From assembly GCA_023435225.1 (NCBI GenBank), contig JAEYRX010000071.1, forward strand, positions 1-64,000: a stretch of DNA of 64,000 nt, read 5' to 3'. Numbering within the stretch: position 1 is the first letter of the stretch; every line of letters starts with the position of its first letter. This document shows positions 25,939 through 33,710 of the stretch, piece by piece. This stretch comes from Bacillota bacterium. Lineage in GTDB: Bacteria > Bacillota > UBA4882 > UBA8346. The translations under genes were made by a program, and so were the position numbers. The notes under the pieces were generated by a model that did not search any database, was not told the origin of the DNA, and saw only the letters and a list, made by a program, of their open reading frames with translations.

Positions 25939-27615
25939 ATGCGTCTATTTTCAACCTTAATTCTCTTGTTATTATTATTGATACCCCAAGCTCCGGTTAA
26001 GGCCAAAGAGACTTTTACCAAAGGGATTAATCTTAGTGAATGGTTTCAAGCCAATTCCGTAAGAGATATTCAGTTTACTAAGTTTACTAAAAAAGACTTC
26101 CAAGAGATTAAAAGCCTTGGTTGTGATGTGATTCGCCTCCCCATTAACCTTCATGCCATGGCCGGCGGTGCGCCTGATTATCAAATTGATCCGTTATTCT
26201 TCCGGTTTCTGGACGAGGCCGTAGATATCTGTGATGAATTGGGTATATCGCTGATTTTGGATAATCATACTTTTGATCCATCAGTTAGTACAAAGGCTTC
26301 AGTGGAAAAAGTTTTGTTGAAAGTTTGGGCCCAAATAGCCGGGCGTTATCGAGACCGACGTGATTTTCTTTATTATGAAATCCTGAATGAACCTCATGGG
26401 ATTGCCCCGAGTACCTGGGGGAGGATTTCATTTAATGTCTTAAAGAAGATCAGAGAGATTGATAATAAGCATACGGTGATTGTCGGCGGCGCCAATTGGA
26501 ATGATATTGATTCTTTATATCTCTTACCTGATTTCAAAGACGATAACATCATTTATACTTTTCATTTTTATGATCCTTTCATTTTCACTCATCAAGGAGC
26601 TAATTGGACTGACCCTTCACTAGTATCTCTTCAAGGCGTTCCCTATCCGTACGACCAAACGAGAATGCCTTCTTGTCCCAAAAAACTAAGGAATACCTGG
26701 ATTGAAGGGAATCTTCAGGATTATTATAAAAACGGAAATAATGAAGCTTTAGAGGTGCTGCTGACAAAGGCAGTAAAGTTTCGCAAAAAAACTGGAAAAC
26801 CGGTATATTGCGGTGAATTTGGCGTTTATAACCGGAACGCCTCAAACGAGGACCGGGTTTACTGGTATGAATCAGTCCGGAAAATCTTCGAGAAATATTC
26901 CGTTCCTTGGACATCTTGGGATTACCGGAGTGGGTTTGGATTGTTCATTAGGGACACGGATGAAAAATTTGAGTATGATCTGAATCTTCCTTTACTTAAG
27001 GCATTGGGCTTCAATGAAGTACCGCAAACAGAGTTTAAACTCCAACCGGAGACTGATGGATTTGGCATTTTTAATCAATATCCGGCTCAAGGTCTTTCAG
27101 TCTACCGGTATTTGAGCCAGGGGACTATTGATATATACGATAATACCGTTACGGATAATCAAAGATTTGTTATTAAAATGGAGAACCTCGCCCGCTATAA
27201 CTTTTTACGGTTTGAATTTAAGCCCATCAAAGATTTGTCCCTTCTTTTAAAGCAGAAATATAATATAGTAATCAAACTAAAATTACAGCCCAATTTTAAT
27301 AGCACGGACATTCGGTTTCTGGCCGTCAGGGAAGATGACCCGCTGGCATTACCCTGGAGAATGGTGTATACGCTAGATAAAAGAACATTAAGAAATACTT
27401 CGGATTGGCAAACAGTGGTAATCCCCTTGGAAAAGTTTAATGAACAAGGGGCTTGGAAAGATAAGTGGTATGATCCGAAAGGATTGTTTGATTGGGGACG
27501 TGTAGTAGCCCTTGAGATAGTGGCGGAAAATGAAGAATGGCGGAATACAGGGATTTATATTGAGGAGATAAAGTTAAACAATATAGGGGAAGGTTCTCCC
27601 GATGAACGTCTTTGA
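25939..27615 (+). CDS. secreted glycoside hydrolase family 5 with C-terminal jelly-roll-like domain
   Basis: The start is ATG 25939 with GGGGG upstream; the longer in-frame TTG at 25900 lacks a ribosome site and would bury the signal peptide. Residues 1-22 form a signal peptide ending VKA. The catalytic domain covers about 25-345: NHTFDP (109), acid/base Glu151 in YEILNEPHG and nucleophile Glu293 in VYCGEFGVYN. Residues ~355-558 look like a beta-sandwich carbohydrate-binding module. It should cut beta-glucans or mannans outside the cell. It overlaps sdaAB by 14 bp, an odd partner. Confidence 0.92.
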   Translation: MRLFSTLILLLLLLIPQAPVKAKETFTKGINLSEWFQANSVRDIQFTKFTKKDFQEIKSLGCDVIRLPINLHAMAGGAPDYQIDPLFFRFLDEAVDICDELGISLILDNHTFDPSVSTKASVEKVLLKVWAQIAGRYRDRRDFLYYEILNEPHGIAPSTWGRISFNVLKKIREIDNKHTVIVGGANWNDIDSLYLLPDFKDDNIIYTFHFYDPFIFTHQGANWTDPSLVSLQGVPYPYDQTRMPSCPKKLRNTWIEGNLQDYYKNGNNEALEVLLTKAVKFRKKTGKPVYCGEFGVYNRNASNEDRVYWYESVRKIFEKYSVPWTSWDYRSGFGLFIRDTDEKFEYDLNLPLLKALGFNEVPQTEFKLQPETDGFGIFNQYPAQGLSVYRYLSQGTIDIYDNTVTDNQRFVIKMENLARYNFLRFEFKPIKDLSLLLKQKYNIVIKLKLQPNFNSTDIRFLAVREDDPLALPWRMVYTLDKRTLRNTSDWQTVVIPLEKFNEQGAWKDKWYDPKGLFDWGRVVALEIVAENEEWRNTGIYIEEIKLNNIGEGSPDERL

Positions 27616-28261
27616 TATTATCGGTCCGGTAATGGTCGGACCTTCAAGTTCCCATACGGCCGGAGCGGTACGGATTGGGAGAGTAGCCCGGGAATTATTG
27701 GGTGAGGAGCCGGTGGAGGTAGTAGTTAAGTTTCACGGTTCATTTGCCCGGACATACCAGGGCCATGGAACCGACAAAGCTATTATTGCCGGTTTGCTGG
27801 GTATGAACCCGGATGATTTGCGGATCAGAGATAGCTTGGAGATAGCGCATGAAATTGGATTGAAGTATACTTTTGAACGGACCGACCTCCAGGAAGCACA
27901 TCCCAACATCGCTTATATTGAAGCCGAAGGGAAATCGGGCCGGAAAGTCTCGATTATCGGTTCTTCAGTTGGTGGTGGAAATATCCTCATTAAGCAAGTG
28001 GATGGGCTGGATGTAGAGTTTTCAGGCCAATATGATACTTTAATCATTCCGCATCAGGATGCGCCCGGAGTTGTGGCGGCAGTGACCAATATGTTGGCCC
28101 AAAATTGGATAAATATAGCCAATATGAAGGTTTACCGTTCTGGTAGGGGTGGAGACGCTATTATGGTAATAGAAACCGACCAGAAAATTGGCCAAGAGTT
28201 GGTGGCGGATCTGGAAAAGTTGTCCCGGGTAAGTAAAGTGACTGAGATAAATCCGATTTAG
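27602..28261 (+). CDS. sdaAB: L-serine dehydratase, iron-sulfur-dependent, beta subunit
   Basis: 219 residues: GPSSSHTAGAVRIG near the N-terminus is the family signature, and a C-terminal ACT domain ('APGVVAAVTNMLAQNWINIANM') probably binds serine. With the alpha subunit it converts L-serine to pyruvate and ammonia using an oxygen-sensitive 4Fe-4S cluster. The start codon lies inside the glycosidase gene. Confidence 0.96.
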   Translation: MNVFDIIGPVMVGPSSSHTAGAVRIGRVARELLGEEPVEVVVKFHGSFARTYQGHGTDKAIIAGLLGMNPDDLRIRDSLEIAHEIGLKYTFERTDLQEAHPNIAYIEAEGKSGRKVSIIGSSVGGGNILIKQVDGLDVEFSGQYDTLIIPHQDAPGVVAAVTNMLAQNWINIANMKVYRSGRGGDAIMVIETDQKIGQELVADLEKLSRVSKVTEINPI

Positions 28262-28291
28262 AGCGTTAAATTTTAGGGAATAAATAATAAA

Positions 28292-28382
28292 TTAGACGGG
28301 ATTTACACGGATTAACACCGGATTTTATTAAAATAATATTTAGAGTTTTAATCCGTGTGAATTCTGTTAATCCGTGTCTAAG
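28292..28382. repeat. inverted word repeat between sdaAB and sdaAA
   Basis: TTAGACGGGATTTACACGG at the left is mirrored by CCGTGTGAATTCTGTTAATC and TCCGTGTCTAA at the right. A single half of the same word is at 50468-50501 after the first PBP gene. Confidence 0.65.
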
Positions 28383-28429
28383 TTTTTTGTATTTATTTTG
28401 TTAATTTTTGATAGTTGGGAATGATGCTT

Positions 28430-29305
28430 ATGCTTCGTTATGATTCCGTTAAAGAATTGGTTGATAAGGCTATGGCGGCTGGTAAAAATATTTCGGATCT
28501 GGTTTTGGAAGATCAGGCGCAACAGTTGGAACAACCGGCAGAAGAACTGGTGGCGACTATGGCCCGTAATCTTGAAGTAATGGAAGAAGCTGTTAAAACA
28601 GGATTACAAGCTGAATTAAAATCAGCCAGTGGTTTGAGCGGTGGAGAAGCTTATAAACTTAAAGATGCTTTGGAACAGGGACAAACTTTGGGTGGAGATG
28701 GTTTAAACAAAGCGTTGATCCGAGCGGTTGCTATCGCCGAGGTCAATGCTTGTATGGGCAGGATAGTGGCTGCCCCGACCGCGGGTTCCAGCGGTATTAT
28801 ACCGGCGGTGCTTTTAACGGTAATGGAGGAGAAAAAAATGCCCCGGGAAAAGGTTGTTATGAGTCTTTTTACCTCTGCCGGTATTGGAATAGCTATTGCC
28901 AAACAAGCAAGTATCTCCGGCGCCGAGGGAGGATGCCAGGCTGAGTGTGGCAGTGCAGCGGGGATGGCAGCGGCTGCCGCAGTAGAATTAGCTGGTGGAA
29001 CTCCTAGGATGGCCGGTAATGCTTGTGCTTTTGCCCTAAAAAATGTATTAGGCTTAATCTGTGATCCGGTAGCCGGTATGGTGGAAATACCTTGCATAAA
29101 AAGAAATGCAGCCGGGGCAGCAAATGCTTTGACAGCCGCTAATCTGGCTTTGGCGGGGATTGAGAGCGTAATTCCGATTGACGAGGTAATCGGTGCTATG
29201 AAATCAGTGGGCAACTTGATGGTTACCGCATTAAAAGAAACGGCCGAAGGAGGATTGGCGGCAACGCCAACCGGTAGGAAGATTGCAGTAGGGATTAATA
29301 AATAG
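28430..29305 (+). CDS. sdaAA: L-serine dehydratase, iron-sulfur-dependent, alpha subunit
   Basis: The start is ATG 28430 (nine bases after GGGA); two earlier in-frame ATGs at 28421 and 28424 are too close to it. 291 residues with the cluster and active-site segments 'AAPTAGSSGIIPAVL', GGCQAECGSAAGMAA, 'GLICDPVAGMVEIPCIKRNA'. It is the catalytic partner of SdaAB and feeds pyruvate to the PFOR type of metabolism seen at 8-12 kb. Confidence 0.95.
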   Translation: MLRYDSVKELVDKAMAAGKNISDLVLEDQAQQLEQPAEELVATMARNLEVMEEAVKTGLQAELKSASGLSGGEAYKLKDALEQGQTLGGDGLNKALIRAVAIAEVNACMGRIVAAPTAGSSGIIPAVLLTVMEEKKMPREKVVMSLFTSAGIGIAIAKQASISGAEGGCQAECGSAAGMAAAAAVELAGGTPRMAGNACAFALKNVLGLICDPVAGMVEIPCIKRNAAGAANALTAANLALAGIESVIPIDEVIGAMKSVGNLMVTALKETAEGGLAATPTGRKIAVGINK

Positions 29306-29308
29306 AGG

Positions 29309-29440
29309 CAGAAGGCATTGGGCATTAGGCATTAGTAATTTTTGCTGTAGTTTTACATATTTTTTTATTATCTACATTAGTTTCAGATATGTAAAATATA
29401 AACTTGAATATCCTAATGTCTAATGCCTGTTGCCTAATGT
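29309..29440. repeat. inverted 'GGCATTA' word repeat after sdaAA
   Basis: GGCATTGGGCATTAGGCATT at the left faces AATGTCTAATGCC and TGCCTAATGTC at the right. Likely a long hairpin in both transcripts of this convergent gene end. Another half copy is at 52363-52378. Confidence 0.65.
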
Positions 29441-29444
29441 CTAT

Positions 29445-29717
29445 CTATACCATTGTCGGCTGGCTGACTCCTTTTTGCAGGAACTGCGAAATAGTGGCAA
29501 TATCCTGACTTGGAGCCGGAGGAGCCGGCATATAAAAGTTTTTGCTTTGAGCAAGTTGGCCAATTTGTTGTTGAGATTGCTCACATTGGTTCCGCATTTG
29601 TAAAATTGCTTGGCGGAGAGCCGGATTGCTCATTTCGGTTGCTGCTTTGGTAAGGTCAACTGATCCGGTTTTGGCAATCTCTAAAGCGTCCAATACCATT
29701 TCTCTTTCGGTATACAT
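29445..29717 (-). CDS. spore coat CotF-like protein
   Basis: 90 residues, helical, with 'TEREMVLDALEIAKTGSVDLTKAATEMSNPALRQAILQMRNQCEQSQQ', the coat F-type pattern, and a Pro/Ala-rich C-terminal part. It should join the spore coat. It is one of two coat-like genes here, separated by a family E repeat, and a similar pair occurs at 60.7-61.2 kb. GGAGG precedes ATG 29717. Confidence 0.8.
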   Translation of the reverse strand: MYTEREMVLDALEIAKTGSVDLTKAATEMSNPALRQAILQMRNQCEQSQQQIGQLAQSKNFYMPAPPAPSQDIATISQFLQKGVSQPTMV

Positions 29718-29748
29718 TCTTCATTCCTCCTTTATTTGATTAAAACCA

Positions 29749-29879
29749 GATCCCTCGCCCTTTAAAAGTATTTTATCGACTCGTTTGCTATCACAAGCCG
29801 ACTCTTAGGTAACCATAATCCTTCGTAGTTTATTTTAAAACCTGCAAAGTTAAACTAATACCCTTTAAGGGATAGGGTC
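29749..29879. repeat. family E palindromic repeat, copy 1 (with extra hairpin module)
   Basis: It starts GATCCCTCGCCC and ends GGGATAGGGTC, and contains the TCGACTCGTTTGC...CAAGCCGACTC hairpin also found in the copy at 61901-62060, followed by a diverged 'GGTAACCATAATCC'. No reading frame. Confidence 0.65.
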
Positions 29880-29916
29880 GCTTTTAAACATCTTTGAATT
29901 TAAAATTACCGGCTAT

Positions 29917-30105
29917 TTACGATAAAAAGTTCATTAGAGTTTTAGCATCATTGTAAGCTTTTTGAGATTCCTGGGTGAAGATACTCTTTAATTGGGAATC
30001 TTGACAGTTTTGAGCATATAATTGGAATTTCTTGGCATTAACATCTTCTTTAGCTACCAGTTCCTTAATAGTATTCAACTCCATCTGGGTCAGTTGCGGC
30101 ATCAT
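29917..30105 (-). CDS. small spore coat-like protein
   Basis: 62 residues, helical ('LTQMELNTIKELVAKEDVNAKKFQLYAQNC'), resembling the small partner of coat F proteins in clostridia. Strong ribosome site AAGGAGGTGAT. Either of two adjacent ATG codons (30105 or 30102) could start it; the second has the better spacing. Probably made in the mother cell during sporulation. Confidence 0.72.
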   Translation of the reverse strand: MMPQLTQMELNTIKELVAKEDVNAKKFQLYAQNCQDSQLKSIFTQESQKAYNDAKTLMNFLS

Positions 30106-30331
30106 ATCACCTCCTTCAAACTGTAGAGTCCGTCAGTAGTATATCTTCTGTTGAACCGGTTCATACAAAAAACAGTAATAGAAAATGTTGGGATACGATT
30201 CGGGGTAATATTTATCATTAAAATTTCAAAAACATGTTTCGGAAGCATTTGGAAGGTGTTACAAGAAAGGCAGGAAATTTTAAAAAAATGTCGAATATAC
30301 ATTTACAAGATACTGAGTGAATCAGTATTTA

Positions 30332-30345
30332 TGGTCAACTGACCA
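30332..30345. promoter_or_regulatory. operator-like palindrome
   Basis: TGGTCAACTGACCA has 6-bp arms with a 2-bp centre. It lies upstream of the weak promoter-like TTGCTA (30358-30363), 17 bp, TATTTA (30381-30386) in front of the sugar ATPase leader. Confidence 0.4.
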
Positions 30346-30390
30346 GGCCCATAAATTTTGCTAAGATAGTTTTTAGCTTTTATTTAGGGG

Positions 30391-30520
30391 CTAAATTTAA
30401 TCCAAATTTGCCTTTCATTCTTTGATTTTTTTTTGTTCAATAACTATGAAAGAATGAATGGTCCCCGAGTAAATCTTAGCTGCCCGGGGATGAGCAAATG
30501 CGATGAATGATTAAATTTAG
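30391..30520 (+). promoter_or_regulatory. structured leader (three-way-junction-like) of the sugar ABC ATPase gene
   Basis: An outer perfect 12-bp stem pairs 30391-30402 with 30509-30520 (CTAAATTTAATC/GATTAAATTTAG). Inside it are a perfect 10-bp stem (30414-30423 with 30449-30458) and a 6-bp stem TCCCCG/CGGGGA (30462-30467 with 30485-30490). The outer stem ends in the AG of the AGGAGG ribosome site (30519-30524), so its opening could govern translation. It fills most of the 426-bp gap before the gene. No known riboswitch motif was recognised. Confidence 0.5.
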
Positions 30521-30531
30521 GAGGAAATTTA

Positions 30532-31635
30532 ATGGCACAGGTAATTTTCGAGCACGTATTCAAGAAATTCCCAGGTGGGGTCACTGCAGTAAAAGACCTT
30601 ACACTGGAGATCAAAGACAAAGAATTTGTTGTCTTTGTCGGTCCATCCGGGTGTGGAAAAACCACTTCCTTACGGATGGTCGCAGGGTTGGAAGAAATCT
30701 CCGAAGGAAATATCTTTATCGGAGATACTCTGGTAAACAACGTAGCTCCCAAAGATCGTGATATCGCTATGGTTTTCCAGAACTACGCCCTCTATCCCCA
30801 TATGGATGTTTACAACAACATGGCTTTTGGATTGAAATTACGTAAATTCCCTAAGAGTGAAATCGATCGTCGCGTTAAAGAAGCCGCTAAAATTCTTGGT
30901 ATCGAAAACTTACTCGATCGGAAACCGAAAGCTCTCTCCGGTGGTCAGAGACAACGGGTTGCTTTAGGCCGCGCTATTGTTCGTGAACCGAAAGTATTTT
31001 TAATGGATGAGCCTCTCTCTAACTTGGATGCTAAATTACGCGTTCAAACCCGTGCAGAAATCAGTAAATTGCACAACCGTCTCCAAACAACCATTATCTA
31101 TGTTACCCATGACCAAACTGAAGCCATGACCATGGGCGACCGGATGGTAGTTATGAAAGACGGAGTGATTCAACAAGTTGGTACTCCGCTTGATGTTTAT
31201 GACAACCCGACTAATGTATTCGTAGGTGGATTTATTGGAACTCCGCCAATGAACTTCTTGGATGCAGTTGTCAAAGAAGACGGTGGTAAATTAGTAGTCG
31301 ATTGTAAATCTTTTAAAATTAACATTCCGGATGGTAAGTTCAAATATGTTCGTCAATACCTCAACAAACAGGTTGTTTTGGGAATTCGACCGGAAGCAAT
31401 CAGTGATCGGATAATGGTTCCAAATGCTAAAGAAGATGAAGTCATCACCGGTATGGTTGAAGTTTCCGAACTTATCGGTTCCGAAGTTTACCTCTATATG
31501 TCCGTAGGTGAACATTCCTTTACAGCCAGCGTTGAGTCCCATACCAAAGCTGTAGATGGTGAAAAACACCAGGTTGTCTTTGATGCCAACAAGATTCACC
31601 TCTTCGATAAAGATACCGAAAAAGCAATAGCTTAA
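30532..31635 (+). CDS. sugar ABC transporter ATP-binding protein, MsmX/UgpC/MalK type
   Basis: Start ATG 30532 after AGGAGG. 367 residues: Walker A GPSGCGKTT (about 37-45), Q-loop 'VFQNYALYPHMDVYNNMAFGL', signature LSGGQRQRVALGRA, Walker B VFLMDEPLSNLDA, and a C-terminal TOBE/MalK-like regulatory region. It stands alone, without permease genes, as in species where one ATPase (MsmX) energises many sugar importers. Terminator directly after it. Confidence 0.93.
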   Translation: MAQVIFEHVFKKFPGGVTAVKDLTLEIKDKEFVVFVGPSGCGKTTSLRMVAGLEEISEGNIFIGDTLVNNVAPKDRDIAMVFQNYALYPHMDVYNNMAFGLKLRKFPKSEIDRRVKEAAKILGIENLLDRKPKALSGGQRQRVALGRAIVREPKVFLMDEPLSNLDAKLRVQTRAEISKLHNRLQTTIIYVTHDQTEAMTMGDRMVVMKDGVIQQVGTPLDVYDNPTNVFVGGFIGTPPMNFLDAVVKEDGGKLVVDCKSFKINIPDGKFKYVRQYLNKQVVLGIRPEAISDRIMVPNAKEDEVITGMVEVSELIGSEVYLYMSVGEHSFTASVESHTKAVDGEKHQVVFDANKIHLFDKDTEKAIA

Positions 31636-31656
31636 GATTTAACTCATATTATTAAG

Positions 31657-31682
31657 AAAAAACCCCCGTCAGGGGGTTTTTT
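31657..31682. terminator. intrinsic terminator after the sugar ATPase gene
   Basis: Perfect stem AAAAAACCCCC/GGGGGTTTTTT with a 4-nt loop. Confidence 0.92.
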
Positions 31683-31786
31683 AAATTTATAATTCTTTTT
31701 AAAGGGGGATTAGCTTATATGTAGAATAATTTCTAAGAAAAAATGTCCATCTTTATTAAGGGCATTTTTCCTTTAATTCATTTAAT

Positions 31787-31845
31787 GAGGGATTTTCATA
31801 ACTAAATAATTAGAAATTCGAATAAATATTATGAAACTCCCTTAA
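31787..31845. repeat. family B element, internally deleted copy
   Basis: Both ends are present (GAGGGATTTTCATAACTAA and ATTATGAAACTCCCTTAA) but the central hairpin is missing. It lies directly upstream of the ROK kinase gene. Confidence 0.7.
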
Positions 31846-31866
31846 TACAGAGGAAGGGTGAATGAT

Positions 31867-32811
31867 TTGAATTATATAGGGATTGACCTCGGAGGAACTA
31901 AAATTGCCGCTGGATTAGTAAATGAGAATGGTGAAATTATTATACGCGATAGTGTTCCAACTTATCGGGAACGTGGATATCAGGAAATTATAAAGGATAT
32001 GGCCATGTTGACCCAAAAAATCATAAAAGATTCCGGTAAAGAATTGAACGAGATAAAAGGAATTGGGATTGGCAGTCCGGGAACTCCGGATCATAAAGAG
32101 GGAATTTTAGTTTACGCTAATAATCTAAATTTTTATAACGTTCCCATCAGAGCGGAAATGCAAAAATATATCAATCTCCCAATCTACCTGGAGAATGACG
32201 CCAACTGTGCTGCTCTAGCAGAGAGTGTAGCCGGCTCAGCTAAAGGGGTAGAACATTCGATAACTATAACTTTAGGGACCGGGATTGGTGGGGGAGTTGT
32301 TATCAATCATAAAATTTATAGCGGATTCAATTATGCGGCTTCTGAATTAGGCCACATGGTCATAGTTTATGATGGAGAGTTATGCACTTGCGGTCGGAAA
32401 GGTTGTTGGGAATCTTATGCATCTGCTACCGGCTTAATTCGACAAACCAAGGAAGCAGCTGTTAAAAATTCGCAATCTTTAATAAATAAGCTTATAAACG
32501 GTGATTTAAGTAAGATTAACGCTAAAACCGCTTTTGACGCTGCTAAACAAAATGATGAAACCGGAAAACAGGTAGTTGAGCAGTATATTAAATACCTAGC
32601 GGCAGGGTTAATAAATGTGATCAATATTTTTGAACCGGAAATTTTGGTCATAGGCGGCGGAGTATGCAATGAAGGGGAGTATTTGTTAAAACCTTTACGG
32701 CGATTAGTTAAAGAAGGGATTTATTGCAAAGGGATTCCGGAAACCGAAATTAAAGTAGCACAAATGGGTAATGAAGCAGGTATAGTAGGCGCTGCAATGT
32801 TATTTAAATAA
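31867..32811 (+). CDS. ROK-family sugar kinase (probable glucokinase)
   Basis: The start is TTG 31867, eight bases after AGGAAGGG; a GTG at 31858 overlaps the ribosome site. 314 residues: phosphate loop IGIDLGGTKIAAG at the N-terminus, ENDANCAAL, GTGIGGGVVI, and the ROK zinc motif CTCGRKGCWE. It probably phosphorylates glucose or a related hexose with ATP and fits with the sugar ABC ATPase upstream. Confidence 0.9.
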   Translation: MNYIGIDLGGTKIAAGLVNENGEIIIRDSVPTYRERGYQEIIKDMAMLTQKIIKDSGKELNEIKGIGIGSPGTPDHKEGILVYANNLNFYNVPIRAEMQKYINLPIYLENDANCAALAESVAGSAKGVEHSITITLGTGIGGGVVINHKIYSGFNYAASELGHMVIVYDGELCTCGRKGCWESYASATGLIRQTKEAAVKNSQSLINKLINGDLSKINAKTAFDAAKQNDETGKQVVEQYIKYLAAGLINVINIFEPEILVIGGGVCNEGEYLLKPLRRLVKEGIYCKGIPETEIKVAQMGNEAGIVGAAMLFK

Positions 32812-32813
32812 AA

Positions 32814-33461
32814 CTATAAATATAATTGTTCAGTAGCAGGAGCGGCTTCAATTGTTGAAGTTTCAACAGGGTTAAGCTTTTGAGTTTCTTTTATAATACC
32901 TTGACTGATAATGTTGGCCATTTTCATGACCAGACTTAGCCTGGTATTTTGTAATACCATATATTCCATAAAACCGCCGACATTCACAATACCGATAATT
33001 TGAAGATTACCAACCGCCGGTAAATTTTTATTAACTCCGGTTCCCGGTTGTAAGGACCCTTCTTTGATACTTATATAACCGATACTTTCAGTACGTCCAA
33101 GGCAGGCATCAATAGCCAGTATAAAATGTTCTTTATAGTTAAGATTAATTACATCGATTGCTTCCTGTAGATTTACAGCATGAACCGGCTCCTCCAGGGT
33201 TCCAAAAACTTTAATATTTTTTAGGTTGGCAGCTTCCAGTTTTGTACCGATTAATGGACCTAAACTATCTCCGGTGGAGCGATCAGTACCGATGCAGAGA
33301 ATAATTAAGGGAAGAGATGGATTATAGAGTTTCATTAGGAATAATGAGAGATTAGACTGAAAGATTGAATCCGCTAAAGGGTTATCAACATGAACCCGGG
33401 CATTAAAACCTAACAAATTTGTTTTTTCAGTTATTTTTGTAATGGGACTCCACAAAGGCAA
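32814..33461 (-). CDS. yyaC: spore protease YyaC-like protein
   Basis: 215 residues with 'LIILCIGTDRSTGDSLGPLIGTKL', 'FGTLEEPVHAVNLQEAI', 'LAIDACLGRTESIGYISIKEGSLQPG', the features of the YyaC family, related to the germination protease GPR. Function is poorly known; it is conserved in spore formers. Converges with the ROK gene 2 bp away. Confidence 0.9.
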   Translation of the reverse strand: MPLWSPITKITEKTNLLGFNARVHVDNPLADSIFQSNLSLFLMKLYNPSLPLIILCIGTDRSTGDSLGPLIGTKLEAANLKNIKVFGTLEEPVHAVNLQEAIDVINLNYKEHFILAIDACLGRTESIGYISIKEGSLQPGTGVNKNLPAVGNLQIIGIVNVGGFMEYMVLQNTRLSLVMKMANIISQGIIKETQKLNPVETSTIEAAPATEQLYL

Positions 33462-33496
33462 GCTCCTTCCATTGAGAGATTTGCTTCATCATATTT

Positions 33497-33614
33497 GAGG
33501 GATTTTCATAATTAAAAATGTTGACATTCAGCTACAATATATTGATAGTCGCATTCGGGTAATTCACTATATATTGTAGCTGAAATTAAATTAAGGTAAT
33601 TATGAAACTCCCTT
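33497..33614. repeat. family B palindromic element, full copy (minus orientation)
   Basis: Terminal inverted repeat GAGGGATTTTCATAATTA / TAATTATGAAACTCCC, with an inner stem CAGCTACAATATAT / ATATATTGTAGCTG. It fills most of the gap between the divergent yyaC and VanW genes and may separate their promoters. Confidence 0.85.
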
Positions 33615-33710
33615 ATTTAGATACTATAGTCTATGTCGCTTATTCTTTAAATATTCATAATGAAGGATATATAAGCCAAAATGAATGAAGAAGCGGAGGT
33701 TGTCCGGGGC

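Noticed and set aside
28651..29325. 224-codon open frame antisense to sdaAA
   Set aside because: It is the mirror of a well-supported gene, is rich in Ala/Ile/Pro from antisense codon bias, and has no ribosome site.
30102..30302. Open frames on both strands between the coat gene and the sugar ATPase gene
   Set aside because: Neither strand shows a ribosome site, and composition is that of intergenic DNA.
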